From JBGASG01 sp046328035 (lineage in GTDB: Bacteria > Cyanobacteriota > Vampirovibrionia > Obscuribacterales > Obscuribacteraceae): a stretch of 64,000 bases of DNA. The stretch lies in contig JAXLXI010000003.1 of NCBI GenBank assembly GCA_046328035.1, positions 1-64,000 on the forward strand, in the 5' to 3' direction. Shown here piece by piece: positions 26,001 through 35,520 of the stretch (position 1 is its first letter; every line of letters starts with the position of its first letter). Both the position numbers and the translations under genes were made by a program. The notes under the pieces are model-generated. The model saw only the letters and a list, made by a program, of their open reading frames with translations. It ran no database searches and had not been told where the DNA came from.

Positions 26001-28124
26001 TTACTTGTGGGCGGTCGGTACTTTGTGTCCGGTGATCACCGCTTCGGCGATGGCATGCGGCACTTCCGCGTAATGATCGAACTCCATCACGAAGGTGCCT
26101 TGACCACGGGTCTTGTTGCGGATGTCGGTTGCATAACCGAACATCTCGGACAGCGGAACCATGGCGCGGACCTTCGAGAGTTTGTCGATGGTTTCCATGC
26201 CCTGGACGGTGCCGCGGCGGCTGGAGAGGTCGCCGATAACGTCGCCCATGTACTCTTCCGGAACTTCCACTTCGACCTTCATGATCGGCTCGAGCAGAAC
26301 CGGCTTGGCTTTCACGAAACCCTCTTTGAAGGCCATCGAACCGGCGATGCGGAAGGCCATTTCCGACGAGTCCACTTCGTGGTACGAACCGAAGACGAGC
26401 GTGCAACGCATGTCGATGACCGGATATCCGGCGAGCACACCGCCAGCCATGGCTTCTTTAATCCCGACTTCGATACCAGGAATGTATTCCTTCGGAATCA
26501 CGCCGCCAACGATCTTGTTGACGAATTCGAATCCGGCGCCGGCTTCCAGGGGTTCCATTTCGATGGTGACATCGCCGTACTGACCACGACCGCCCGACTG
26601 ACGGACGAACTTGCCTTGCTGTTTGACTTTGCCGCGAATGGTTTCGCGGTAAGCAACTTGCGGTTTGCCGACGTTGGCTTCGACTTTGAACTCGCGAAGC
26701 AGGCGGTCGACAATGATTTCCAGGTGCAGTTCGCCCATGCCGGCGATAACCGTTTGACCGGTTTCGTGATCGACACGCACTTTGAAGGTCGGATCTTCCT
26801 CAGCCAGTTTGGCCAGAGACATGCCGAGTTTGTCGGAGTCTTGTTTGGTCTTCGGTTCGATAGCGACCGAGATGACCGGCTCCGGAAACTTCATGGATTC
26901 CAGAATGATCGGGTCTTTTTCCAGGCAGAGCGTGTCACCGGTGGTGGTGTCTTTCAAACCAACAGCGGCTACGATGTCGCCGGCTTTCGCTTCTTGAACA
27001 TCGGTACGGTCGTCGGCTTGCAAGCGAATCAAGCGGCTGATGCGCTCTTTCTTGCCTTTGATCGAATTGAGGACATAAGAACCGGTGGACAGCTTGCCGC
27101 TGTACACACGCAAGAAGGTCAGTTTGCCGACGAACGGATCGTTCATGACTTTGAAAGCGAGGGCCGCGAACGGCTCGTTTTCATCGCACTTACGCTCAAC
27201 TTCGGTACCGTCCGGGGTCCAGCCTTTGACGGCGTGAACATCAACCGGCGAAGGCAGAAGGTCGATGATGGCATCGAGGAGCGGTTGCACGCCTTTGTTT
27301 TTGAAGGCGGAGCCGCAGAGCACCGGAACGATGCGATTTTCGATGACGGCCTGGCGAAGAGCCTTCTTCAGGTCCTCTTCGGGGATGGTGTCGCCTTCGA
27401 GGTACTTGGTCATCAGCTCATCGTCGGTTTCGACGATGGCTTCGTGCAGGCTGTGCTTCGATTCTTCCAGGAGATCTTTGAGATCGGCCGGCACTTCGGT
27501 TTCGATCAGGTTGCGACCGAGTTTGTCTTCTTCATCATAAAGATAGGCTTTGCCCGTCAGGACATCGACGAATCCTTTGAAATCGACTTCGGCGCCGATC
27601 GGGAATTGCAACGCATGGGCGTTGGTCCAGGTGGAGTGCAATCCGGGAAGTTGTTCTTTGATTTGCTTGAGCACGCGGAAGAAGTCGGCGCCCTGACGGT
27701 CCATCTTGTTAATGAAGACCATGCGCGGCACTTCGTAGCGGTTGGCTTGCTTCCATACGGTGTTGGTTTGCGGTTGCACGCCGGCGACGGCGCAAAGCAC
27801 GATGACAACGCCATCGAGCACGCGCATCGAGCGCTCAACTTCGACTGTGAAGTCGACGTGTCCGGGCGTATCGATTAAGTTGATACGCTTGCCCTTCCAG
27901 AAGCTGGTGATGGCGGCAGCGGTAATTGTGATACCGCGCTCTTTTTCCTGTTCCATCCAGTCGGTGACGGTGGTGCCTTCGTGCACTTCCCCGACCCGGT
28001 GGATGAGTCCGGAGTAAAAGAGAATGCGCTCGGTGGTGGTCGTTTTGCCGGCGTCGATGTGCGCCGCAATACCCATATTGCGCAATTCGCTTAGTTCGTT
28101 GCTGCTGCCGTTATTCTCAGACAC
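26001..28124 (-). CDS. fusA: elongation factor G
   Basis: GTPase that translocates the ribosome. G1 motif AHIDAGKT at residues 21-28, G3 DTPGHVDF, G4 NKMDRQGADF, then domains II-V (VRVDHETGQTVIAGMGELHL, YRETIRGKVKQQGKFV, GDLSSRRGTVQGME). The start is set at GTG 28124, which has AAGGAAGG 8 bases upstream and gives 707 aa. An upstream open stretch (starts at 28217 and 28295) would add 31-57 residues absent from other EF-Gs. It follows rpsG across an unusually long gap of about 450 bases. No tuf gene follows. Confidence 0.96.
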   Translation of the reverse strand: MSENNGSSNELSELRNMGIAAHIDAGKTTTTERILFYSGLIHRVGEVHEGTTVTDWMEQEKERGITITAAAITSFWKGKRINLIDTPGHVDFTVEVERSMRVLDGVVIVLCAVAGVQPQTNTVWKQANRYEVPRMVFINKMDRQGADFFRVLKQIKEQLPGLHSTWTNAHALQFPIGAEVDFKGFVDVLTGKAYLYDEEDKLGRNLIETEVPADLKDLLEESKHSLHEAIVETDDELMTKYLEGDTIPEEDLKKALRQAVIENRIVPVLCGSAFKNKGVQPLLDAIIDLLPSPVDVHAVKGWTPDGTEVERKCDENEPFAALAFKVMNDPFVGKLTFLRVYSGKLSTGSYVLNSIKGKKERISRLIRLQADDRTDVQEAKAGDIVAAVGLKDTTTGDTLCLEKDPIILESMKFPEPVISVAIEPKTKQDSDKLGMSLAKLAEEDPTFKVRVDHETGQTVIAGMGELHLEIIVDRLLREFKVEANVGKPQVAYRETIRGKVKQQGKFVRQSGGRGQYGDVTIEMEPLEAGAGFEFVNKIVGGVIPKEYIPGIEVGIKEAMAGGVLAGYPVIDMRCTLVFGSYHEVDSSEMAFRIAGSMAFKEGFVKAKPVLLEPIMKVEVEVPEEYMGDVIGDLSSRRGTVQGMETIDKLSKVRAMVPLSEMFGYATDIRNKTRGQGTFVMEFDHYAEVPHAIAEAVITGHKVPTAHK

Positions 28125-28578
28125 CTTAGTTGCCTTCCTTGGGGTTTCCTTTTCACTAGTCAGTGCTGTAGCCTCTGCGCTCACCGACTTTTCCAACAAT
28201 TGTACGGACGAATTCATTGTTTTAAGTTCCAGATTAGGGACACCGTCACGAAAATTGCCGGAATCGACAATCTCTTGGGCCACCAGAATCCACAATGAAA
28301 TGCGTGGCGCTTACGCGTCGGCGGCTAACCTAATTAGAACCTCAAATCTCAAACCAGGGCGCTGGCTTGACAATTCCTTAAGAATGTTGTGAAGCCAAAT
28401 TGGTTCCCGGTTTACAAAGCCGGTGGCTGCCCCAAAAATCGAAAGGGTCGTCAGCAAGGTACTGATGGCTCTTTCAACGGATCCAAATAGTATCCGGGGC
28501 ATCAATTTGATTGTCACACGGGAGTTAGACCGCCGGATTACAATCCGAAGTCACAATTCCACTTGAAGACTCTACCAA
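28125..28578. other. long gap between rpsG and fusA
   Basis: 454 bases lie between the rpsG stop and the chosen fusA start, where most bacteria have under 100. I see no convincing protein. The fusA-proximal 90 codons are open in the fusA frame. The rest is of mixed composition and may hold a leader or separate promoter for fusA. Confidence 0.5.
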
Positions 28579-29049
28579 TTAATAGCGGTAATGCGCAAAA
28601 GCCTTGTTGGCTTCGGCCATTTTGTGCGTTTCGTCGCGCTTACGCACCGAGGCACCGGCACCGTTGGAGGCATCGATAAGTTCGGCGGAGAGACGCTCGG
28701 CGAAACTGCGACCACCGCGTTTGCGGCTGTTGGTGATGATCCAGGCGGTCGCCAGAGCAACACCGCGGCTGGTTTTCACTTCGATCGGTACTTGATAGGT
28801 AGAACCGCCGACGCGGCGAGCCTTCACTTCAACCAGCGGCGTCACGTTCTTGACGGCTTTGTTGAAAACATCCATGGGCTCTTGCTTGGTGCGGTCTTTG
28901 ACCAGCTGGAGCGCATCGTAGAACAAACGCTGAGCGGTGCTCTTCTTGCCGCGCTGCATCATACGATGCACGAAACGCTGAACGAGCTGGCTCTGGAAAG
29001 TCGGATCGGGCGGGGGAACCCGTTTAGCAATAACTGCTCTTCTAGGCAT
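28579..29049 (-). CDS. rpsG: 30S ribosomal protein S7
   Basis: Canonical 156-aa S7: MPRRAVIAKR at the start, LVQRFVHRMMQRGKKSTAQR, GGSTYQVPIEV and the C-terminal KRDETHKMAEANKAFAHYRY. It binds the 3' major domain of 16S rRNA and nucleates assembly of the head of the small subunit. It follows rpsL by 88 bases in the conserved str order. Confidence 0.97.
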   Translation of the reverse strand: MPRRAVIAKRVPPPDPTFQSQLVQRFVHRMMQRGKKSTAQRLFYDALQLVKDRTKQEPMDVFNKAVKNVTPLVEVKARRVGGSTYQVPIEVKTSRGVALATAWIITNSRKRGGRSFAERLSAELIDASNGAGASVRKRDETHKMAEANKAFAHYRY

Positions 29050-29137
29050 TGGACAGACCTCTTTATAGAGTGAGAACGCGACTTCAGATTTAGATGAATG
29101 CGTTCGAGAGTCTTACGTCAACAATGTTGGTTGTTGT

Positions 29138-29530
29138 TTATGATTTTTTGGCAGCAGCGGCTTTCGGGCGCTTGGCGCCGTACTTGGAGCGGCTCTGCAT
29201 GCGGTCTTTGACGCCGGCGGTATCGAGGGCACCGCGGACGATGTGATAACGAACACCGGGGAGATCCTTGACCCGACCGCCTCTTACGAGAACCACAGAG
29301 TGCTCTTGCAAGTTATGGCCGACGCCAGGAATGTAAGCTGTGATTTCAACGCCGTTGGTCAAACGCACACGAGCGATTTTGCGCAGTGCGGAGTTTGGTT
29401 TCTTCGGCGTTGTGGTTTTCACTTGCGTGCAAACGCCGCGGCGCTGAGGGCAGCTTTTCAGCGCTGGAGATTTGGTTTTCTCCGTCACTTTTTGCCGCTC
29501 GTAGCGGATCAACTGGTTGATAGTAGGCAC
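29138..29530 (-). CDS. rpsL: 30S ribosomal protein S12
   Basis: Decoding-centre protein S12. A GTG at 29530 gives MPTINQLIRY, the family's normal start, with AGGAG 7 bases upstream; the TTG one codon earlier is worse placed. Motifs: TTPKKPNSALRKIARVRLTN and HNLQEHSVVLVRGGRVKDLP (Lys and Pro at the streptomycin-resistance positions look wild type), then a basic tail KRPKAAAAKKS. First gene of the rpsL-rpsG-fusA cluster. Confidence 0.97.
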   Translation of the reverse strand: MPTINQLIRYERQKVTEKTKSPALKSCPQRRGVCTQVKTTTPKKPNSALRKIARVRLTNGVEITAYIPGVGHNLQEHSVVLVRGGRVKDLPGVRYHIVRGALDTAGVKDRMQSRSKYGAKRPKAAAAKKS

Positions 29531-29692
29531 CAACTGGCTCCTAATGACAAATTGGACTATATAAAGCGAATGGAAATTCTATCGATTCGCGTCACAGTGT
29601 GTCAAATTTTGGGCGTCCCCGCCGCAATACACACGAAATATTTAGAAGAAATCGGCTTCCGGTACGCATTCTGAGTTGTGCTTAATCGCAAC

Positions 29693-30775
29693 TCAGTTGT
29701 AGTCTTCCGGGTTTGGATGCCACTTGACGCGTTCAGTCGCCAGCGGAAAGTTGATAGCCGGATTGGCGATATTAGGCAGCACGCCTTCCACACGCCGCAC
29801 GCGCGGATGCTTGGCGCGTGTCCAGTGTTCGCGCGAGAGGAGGAAAAATTCGCCGGTGCGCTCGAATCCGACCGCCTGCACTGCCTCATCCACCTCCGGC
29901 TCGAAGTCGCAGACTTTCGCCCAGATAGGCAGATCGGGATACTCAGGCTTTTGCAACTGCATGACGGCAAAATTGACCAGGTCGGCGGCCAGGTGCTTCC
30001 AGCCGGGATGGACGGCGAATTCCAACCGGTAGCCGACGTCCGGCTCAGCCATCACTTTGACGGCACTGGACAGAACTCGTCTTTCCGGGTCTTGCGAAAC
30101 CCAGTACCAGACCCGCTTGCGCATAAACTTATTGCGTTTGCGCTCGACGGAAGTGAATGCCAGCTTTTCGCCGACGCGGTAATCATCGGGCACGCGCTCG
30201 AAAACCAGACGCAGGTCCGGCGGCAACACTTCCTGGTGCAACTGGAAAAGCCCGTTTTTCGAGGCATAGGAAGCCAGCCTGAACTCGCTTTCCACTTCCT
30301 GCACTTGCGCATCTTTGCGGTCGATCTGGTAATAAGTGACGCGCGCCGACCGGCAGAAGCCGCAGTGCGCAAAGAGACTGAGTGCGGCATCGTTGCTGCA
30401 GGAAACCTCAGCAATAAAATGAGCGACGCCCTGCGAGCCGAATTGCGCGAATACATAGCGCAGTAATTCCTGCGCCAGCCCCCGTCCGCGGTGCTCCGGA
30501 TGGACAACCAGATTTTCCACTTTCCAGCATTGCTTGCTTTTGCTCGCCGCGCTCAAGACGATGAAACCGAGCACCACGCCGTCTTCCCGAGCCACATAAA
30601 TCGACTGCGACAGATGATACTGGCAAGGCAGCCAGTGTTGCCAGAACGCCAGCCCGCCCTTCATCACATCGGTATTAGTGATCAGTGCGTTGTCGATGCT
30701 CGAGCATTCCTGCATGCCGAGCAGTGCGCAGGTCTGCGCATAGTCGGAAGCGAGCAGGGGACTGATTTTTATCAT
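29693..30775 (-). CDS. GNAT family acetyltransferase with C-terminal extension
   Basis: An N-terminal GNAT domain (about 1-155) has the acetyl-CoA motif HPEHRGRGLAQELL (92-105), preceded by strand 4 (VENLVV) and followed by SNDAALSLFAHCGF. The remaining 200 residues form a second alpha/beta region (ERRVLSSAVKVMAEPDVGYR, HPGWKHLAADLVNFAVMQL) that looks like a diverged second GNAT fold. The substrate (amine, peptide N-terminus or antibiotic) cannot be read. Divergent from smpB. Confidence 0.8.
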   Translation of the reverse strand: MIKISPLLASDYAQTCALLGMQECSSIDNALITNTDVMKGGLAFWQHWLPCQYHLSQSIYVAREDGVVLGFIVLSAASKSKQCWKVENLVVHPEHRGRGLAQELLRYVFAQFGSQGVAHFIAEVSCSNDAALSLFAHCGFCRSARVTYYQIDRKDAQVQEVESEFRLASYASKNGLFQLHQEVLPPDLRLVFERVPDDYRVGEKLAFTSVERKRNKFMRKRVWYWVSQDPERRVLSSAVKVMAEPDVGYRLEFAVHPGWKHLAADLVNFAVMQLQKPEYPDLPIWAKVCDFEPEVDEAVQAVGFERTGEFFLLSREHWTRAKHPRVRRVEGVLPNIANPAINFPLATERVKWHPNPEDYN

Positions 30776-30938
30776 TGCAACTGTCGGTGCCTGTCTGTTT
30801 CGATATCCAGGTTCAGCACTGGCGTGGCCGGCACTATATATTGTAACATCGACATTCAGACCGGACTTGCACGCCGCGAAGCCTGTCGGAAGCCCGTTTC
30901 CTGAGACGGTCCTTCATCCCGTTTCTCCACACATCATC

Positions 30939-31472
30939 ATGGCTAAGTCAGCGAAACCTACACACCCAACCAAACCCGCTCCGTCGGAGAAGCCCAAAGC
31001 TGAGCCGCCGAAGATTCGTGTCGTCGCAGACAACCGGCGCGCCCGCCATGATTACGAAATCCTCGAGACTGTGGAGACAGGCATAGAGCTGGTCGGCACC
31101 GAAGTGAAATCAATGCGCGGCGGCAAAGCAAATTTGCAGGATGCGTTCGCCCGCATCGAAGACGGCGAACTCTGGCTGTATAACTGCCATATATCCCCTT
31201 ATGATCACGGCAACAGATTTAATCACGAGCCAATGCGCAAACGGCGCCTGCTCGTGCACGCAAAACAGATACTGCGCCTGCATCAGCAGGTTAAAGAGAA
31301 GGGTTTAACACTCATTCCTCTGAAGCTCTACTTCAAGCGAAATTGGGTTAAAGTTGATTTGGCGCTGGCGCGCGGTAAGCAACAGTATGACAAGCGCGAA
31401 GCTATTACCAAGCGCGACACTAAACGCCAGCTCGACAAGCTGGTCAAGCGCACCAATCGGTTTTCTTCTTGA
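30939..31472 (+). CDS. smpB: SsrA-binding protein SmpB
   Basis: Binds tmRNA and brings it to stalled ribosomes. Motifs: RRARHDYEILETVETGIELV, GTEVKSMRGGKANLQDAF, LYNCHISPYDHGN, RKRRLLVHAKQI and the C-terminal KREAITKRDTKRQLDK tail that enters the mRNA channel. ATG 30939 gives MAKSAKPTHPTKP, a Lys/Pro-rich N-terminal extension of about 25 residues compared with E. coli. The ssrA gene itself is not in the window. Confidence 0.95.
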   Translation: MAKSAKPTHPTKPAPSEKPKAEPPKIRVVADNRRARHDYEILETVETGIELVGTEVKSMRGGKANLQDAFARIEDGELWLYNCHISPYDHGNRFNHEPMRKRRLLVHAKQILRLHQQVKEKGLTLIPLKLYFKRNWVKVDLALARGKQQYDKREAITKRDTKRQLDKLVKRTNRFSS

Positions 31473-31518
31473 AGAAACCCACTACCCTACACTTTAATCG
31501 AGCTGAGGCATCCATCCG

Positions 31519-33972
31519 GTGAGAGTAATCCGTCTATCGTCGAGACTCGTTCTTTCCCTGGTCTTCGCAGTCGCCGCCCTGGTATCGAGCCTGTTTCAAC
31601 CGGCTCTGGCGGCCTCACCACTGGCGGTGCTAAAGAGCGACACCAACGAGCAAGCTTATTCGGACCAGCACCTCGGTCAGTTCGAAGACGACTACGCATC
31701 TTTTAAACGCACGATGGAGACCGCCAACGTCCGTTACGACCTGCTTCAAGACGGCGATATGACGGGCGGCGCCAGCAAACTGGCCGGCTACAAGATCATT
31801 ATTTTGCCGATGCTGATTGACCTGCAGCCGGCGGCCGTGGAGTCACTGAAAGGCTTCGTCGCGAACGGCGGCAAACTGTTGATCACCGACAGCGGTGGCA
31901 CCCCCAGTGCCTCTGTCCTGCCTTTGATCGGGATGACCGGCATTCAAGTGACCGGACACACATCGATGCAGGAAGCCAAACAGCTTAACTGGCAACGCAC
32001 TCCGTTGCCGGTGCAACAAGACTTCGCGGTCGGCACCATATACGCCATCGTTACTCCGACACCGGGCTCGCAGGCCGCCATGTGGACCGATACCGCCGGC
32101 AAAGAGATGGGCACCGCGATCGGGCGCATGAACGGCAACACGTTTCTCACCTGGATGCCCGGCATGCAGGGCGAAATCACCAGCAACGCGCAGTTGCTGA
32201 CGTTCGCCATGGAGGACGCCGTCCCGAACGTCACTCAACAGGCAGCGGTGCAAATCAGTTATGCCGATTATCAAAACATCCAGAACGAACTGGATTATCT
32301 AATCAAGCGCACCGATGAAGCGATGAAAACGGCTAAACAAGCCGATCTCGCCGTACCGTTCAAGAACATTCAAGGTAATTACGAATCAGCTCTCGCGCAC
32401 GTCAAGGCTTTCCAGGACTACTATAAAGAGCGTCGTTTCTATCAAGCCGACGAAGAAATCGCCCTTGCTCGCCACGACTTTTCACTGGCGTTCGCGCAAT
32501 CGATGCCGGTGCGTCCGGTGGAAGCGCGATCAGTCTGGCTTGACCGCGGCACCATCGTCGCCTGCCGCAATGAAGACGGCATGTCGGCGCTATTCGATAG
32601 ATTGAAAGGCGCCGGCATCAACACTGTTTACTTCGAATCTAATAATGCCGGCTTCTGCACATTCCCCACCAAGGTTTCCACGCCCAATCCGGAAATCGTC
32701 GGCTGGGATCCGCTCGGCGTCGCCGTCCGCGAAGCCCACAAGCGCGGCATGGAATTGCACGCCTGGATCTGGACCTTTGCCGTCGGCAACCTGCGCCACA
32801 ATCCTATTATTGGAAAAGAAGCGGACTACCCCGGACCGGTTCTGTCCAACAACGACTTCAGCTGGGCGCTGGCACGCTCCAACGGCGAGCTTTTGCCAAA
32901 CCACCAACCGGAGTTCTGGATCGATCCGGCCAATCCGGAGGGTCGCGACTTCATCCGCCGGCTGGCATCGGAGATCGTCAGCAACTACAACGTTGACGGG
33001 TTCCAGTTTGACTACGTGCGATATCCGTTCAACGGCAAAGGCACGGAAATGGGTTTCGACTGGACCGGTCGCATGCGTTTCGAACGCGAAACCGGACTCA
33101 ATCTCGATCGACTCGATGAGGAAACCCGCACCATCTGGACCGCCTGGAAGGTCGCGCAAGTAAGCAGTTTTGTGCAAGAAACGTCGACAGCTCTGCGTAA
33201 AATCAAACCCGGCATTCGCATCTCGGCTGCCGTCTATGCAACTCCGCGCCGCCTGCGGACAGGCAACATCAATCAAGAGTGGGAGACCTGGGTGGCGAAT
33301 GGTTGGGTCGATACACTCAACCCGATGACCTATGTGGCCACCGCGCGCGAACTGGCGACTGTGGCCGGCAACGTGCGCGAATCCTGCGATGACAAAGCGC
33401 TGGTTTTCCCGGGACTGTCCATTCGCCAACTTGATACCGCCGGGTTAATTGAGCAAATGGATACGTCGCGCGCCATCGGCACACTGGGTTGCACCATGTT
33501 TGCGTGCGCGCAGCTCGACGAGAAGAAGATGAAAGTGCTCAAGATGGGCCCGTATCGGCGCAGTGCACTCATCACTCCGCAAGCAGACCCGCTGAAAGCC
33601 AGCCGTCTGCTGATGGACGATTTTGCGGCTCTGGTCAATCGGTATTTGCAGGATCCGCAAAAACACATCCTTTCAGATCGCGCCTCTACTAATGATGTGA
33701 TCACGCAAATCGAAACTGTCCAGCGCGAGTTGCACGGGCTGCGTCCGAATGCATCCGAGGAAGAGCTGAAGACCGTCAACACACACGTTCAGGCTCTGGA
33801 ATCCAACATCAAAGAGTGGCTGCGCATCGAAGCTTTCGTGCAACGCGGATATCGTGCTCAGTACATCGCCAGCTACCTGGCGCAGGTGAAAGCGATTCTT
33901 TCCTACGCGGCGCACCGCGCCAAAGTGCAACACCAGTCCGTCGCCACCACACCGGGCGTCGACCTGCGTTAA
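31519..33972 (+). CDS. exported GHL10-family glycoside hydrolase-like protein
   Basis: A GTG start gives a signal peptide (SSRLVLSLVFAVAALVSSLF, cut near AALA). Residues about 40-230 form a Rossmann-like, ThuA/trimerisation-type domain (YDLLQDGDMTGG, LKGFVANGGKLLITDSGG). A helical linker follows. Residues about 335-650 are the DUF187/GHL10 TIM-barrel: EARSVWLDRGTIVACRNEDG, INTVYFESNNAGF, MELHAWIWTFAVGN, WIDPANPEGRDFIRRL and VDGFQFDYVRYPF, with candidate catalytic acids in the last. The tail is coiled-coil. It probably acts on cell-surface or environmental polysaccharide. Confidence 0.85.
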   Translation: MRVIRLSSRLVLSLVFAVAALVSSLFQPALAASPLAVLKSDTNEQAYSDQHLGQFEDDYASFKRTMETANVRYDLLQDGDMTGGASKLAGYKIIILPMLIDLQPAAVESLKGFVANGGKLLITDSGGTPSASVLPLIGMTGIQVTGHTSMQEAKQLNWQRTPLPVQQDFAVGTIYAIVTPTPGSQAAMWTDTAGKEMGTAIGRMNGNTFLTWMPGMQGEITSNAQLLTFAMEDAVPNVTQQAAVQISYADYQNIQNELDYLIKRTDEAMKTAKQADLAVPFKNIQGNYESALAHVKAFQDYYKERRFYQADEEIALARHDFSLAFAQSMPVRPVEARSVWLDRGTIVACRNEDGMSALFDRLKGAGINTVYFESNNAGFCTFPTKVSTPNPEIVGWDPLGVAVREAHKRGMELHAWIWTFAVGNLRHNPIIGKEADYPGPVLSNNDFSWALARSNGELLPNHQPEFWIDPANPEGRDFIRRLASEIVSNYNVDGFQFDYVRYPFNGKGTEMGFDWTGRMRFERETGLNLDRLDEETRTIWTAWKVAQVSSFVQETSTALRKIKPGIRISAAVYATPRRLRTGNINQEWETWVANGWVDTLNPMTYVATARELATVAGNVRESCDDKALVFPGLSIRQLDTAGLIEQMDTSRAIGTLGCTMFACAQLDEKKMKVLKMGPYRRSALITPQADPLKASRLLMDDFAALVNRYLQDPQKHILSDRASTNDVITQIETVQRELHGLRPNASEEELKTVNTHVQALESNIKEWLRIEAFVQRGYRAQYIASYLAQVKAILSYAAHRAKVQHQSVATTPGVDLR

Positions 33973-34005
33973 GATCTCGCACTGCACAAATCTGCCGTGT
34001 TAGCG

Positions 34006-34060
34006 CAATATACGTATATGGTATGCCATTTTCGATTTGGCATACCATATACGTATATTG
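34006..34060. repeat. large perfect AT-rich inverted repeat
   Basis: Two 23-base arms (34006-34028 and 34038-34060) are exact reverse complements around a 9-base loop, TTTTCGATT. Each arm contains TATACGTATA and GGTATGCCA. A weaker relative follows at about 34085-34130 (GTATGCCAAA...TTTGCATACC). It lies between the converging GHL10 gene and the small-paralog gene. Possible cruciform, protein-binding site or bidirectional transcription stop; it lacks the GC-rich stem of a normal terminator. Confidence 0.88.
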
Positions 34061-34139
34061 CAGGCATGCGCGAGTAATATACTAATAGCGTATGCCAAAT
34101 CGGAGTTTGCATACCATATAGGTATTTTAGTTCTGGGGG

Positions 34140-34730
34140 CTAGTGCAGGGACGCGTTGAGGATGGCGGAGCGAGCTGCGCTCGCGTACTTTTTATATTGC
34201 GCGGTCGGTGCATTGAATTGCAGCTGCTGCACCACGCGCGGATCGTGGGAGGCGGGGTTGTACACCGTGTAGACGGAGACATCGTCGTCCAGGAAATGTC
34301 CCTGGATGGACAGGACAGGCTTGCCACCAATCGCGGTGACCTCCGCTTTTTCCGTTTTGAAGACCGATTCGTCGCGGTAATCACCGAGCAGGTGTGGCAA
34401 CGGTTTCAAATCGTCGTCGGACAATGTGTGCGGGCCGGCTTTCAAAAGTTTCTTCAAGGCGTCCGCTTCGGACTGCGAGAGTGGTGGCACCCGGTAAAGC
34501 ACCGAGATGCTCACCTTCGCATTATCGGACGGGCTGAATCGGTGGCAGTAGCCGCGTGCGTTGTCGCTGCTGGAAGACTTGGTCCAGCCCTTTGGCAATA
34601 TCAGTAGAGTTAAAGGTCCGAGCGGACCGATTTTTTCCTGTTGCTGCACGAGCCTCTGCTGCACAATCGGTGACTTCCCCTGGCTTAGATACAGGTGACT
34701 GTGAGGGGCGCTCTTGTCGTCTATTTCCAC
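34140..34730 (-). CDS. unknown protein, paralog of its upstream neighbour
   Basis: 196 aa. Shares a layout with the protein encoded at 34721-35446: LTLLILPKGWTKSSSSDNA against LTLPKDWHQTAARKDSTG, then a strand SISVLYRVPPLSQSEADALK against ALSLLYRGRPLDDCAAETLK, and a matching C-terminal DPRVVQQLQFNAP. No signal peptide or membrane segment. The gene overlaps its neighbour by 10 bases. Function unknown. It is the last gene of the minus-strand cluster with the LysM protein and kinases. Confidence 0.65.
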   Translation of the reverse strand: MEIDDKSAPHSHLYLSQGKSPIVQQRLVQQQEKIGPLGPLTLLILPKGWTKSSSSDNARGYCHRFSPSDNAKVSISVLYRVPPLSQSEADALKKLLKAGPHTLSDDDLKPLPHLLGDYRDESVFKTEKAEVTAIGGKPVLSIQGHFLDDDVSVYTVYNPASHDPRVVQQLQFNAPTAQYKKYASAARSAILNASLH

Positions 34731-35446
34731 TTGATGGTTCGCAATGCACTGTCGGCTTGCTGCCAGTATCGCAGATATTGATCCTGCGGCGCTACATAAG
34801 CCAGTTCCTGCACGACGCGATCGTCAGTGCCGGCAGGAACGAAATAGCTGGTGGCACGCACATTGTCATCTCGATAAGAGCCGGATACCGAAAGCACCTT
34901 CTTGCCGTGCAGGTCTTGCACTTTCGCCGAACTCAACGAAAACACGTCGCCGTCCGCCTTGTCACCGATTAAAGTGCGCAGGTTGCCGATCTCGCCGGCA
35001 TTCAACTGATAGCCGACGGGTTTGTCGAGCACCGACTTGAGCGTCTCCGCCGCGCAATCATCAAGAGGGCGTCCTCGATAGAGCAAGCTGAGTGCGACTC
35101 GATCGTTCTCATTAGGACGAAACGTGAATGCGTACCCGGTAGAGTCTTTGCGCGCCGCTGTCTGGTGCCAGTCTTTTGGCAAGGTCAGGTTGCCGACGGC
35201 TCCCACATCAGACACGCCGGTTCCCGATCTTCGACCATCGGCATTGCCCCGGGCGTTATCCAGGATCACGCCTTTCTGAACGTTCTCCGGTCCGTCCCGG
35301 AACAAGCGATTGTACAGATCATCGGCTTCTCTCGCGGCCGTCCCATCATCGCCGGTCTTACCGTCGGTGGTTCCGCCGGGTGCGGCACCGGCTTCCGCCT
35401 TCGCTTCCCTGCCTCGTTGAATCGCTTCTTTTAATGACCAGTTCAT
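34721..35446 (-). CDS. unknown protein, paralog of the next gene
   Basis: 241 aa with an acidic, Gly/Ala-rich N-terminal 75 residues, then the same domain as the downstream paralog: GAVGNLTLPKDWHQTAARK, DRVALSLLYRGRPLDDCAAE, KKVLSVSGSYRDDNVRATSY and DDRVVQELAYVAPQDQYLRY. No signal peptide. The domain probably folds as an alpha/beta unit. It starts 74 bases after the LysM gene stop. Perhaps the products are handled by the same export route, which cannot be told from the sequence. Confidence 0.65.
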   Translation of the reverse strand: MNWSLKEAIQRGREAKAEAGAAPGGTTDGKTGDDGTAAREADDLYNRLFRDGPENVQKGVILDNARGNADGRRSGTGVSDVGAVGNLTLPKDWHQTAARKDSTGYAFTFRPNENDRVALSLLYRGRPLDDCAAETLKSVLDKPVGYQLNAGEIGNLRTLIGDKADGDVFSLSSAKVQDLHGKKVLSVSGSYRDDNVRATSYFVPAGTDDRVVQELAYVAPQDQYLRYWQQADSALRTIKWK

Positions 35447-35520
35447 GTTTTGTTTTCCGCTTTGGTTTCGTTTCGCTAGTTACGCCACTATCACGCCTGT
35501 GTGCCATTTCTTCTTGGTGA

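Noticed and set aside
25827..27878. 683-codon plus-strand open frame opposite fusA
   Set aside because: It is the antisense shadow of EF-G, a well-known artefact in GC-rich genes.
28311..28517. 68-codon open frame between rpsG and fusA
   Set aside because: No domain, no ribosome site and poor codon use; treated as gap.
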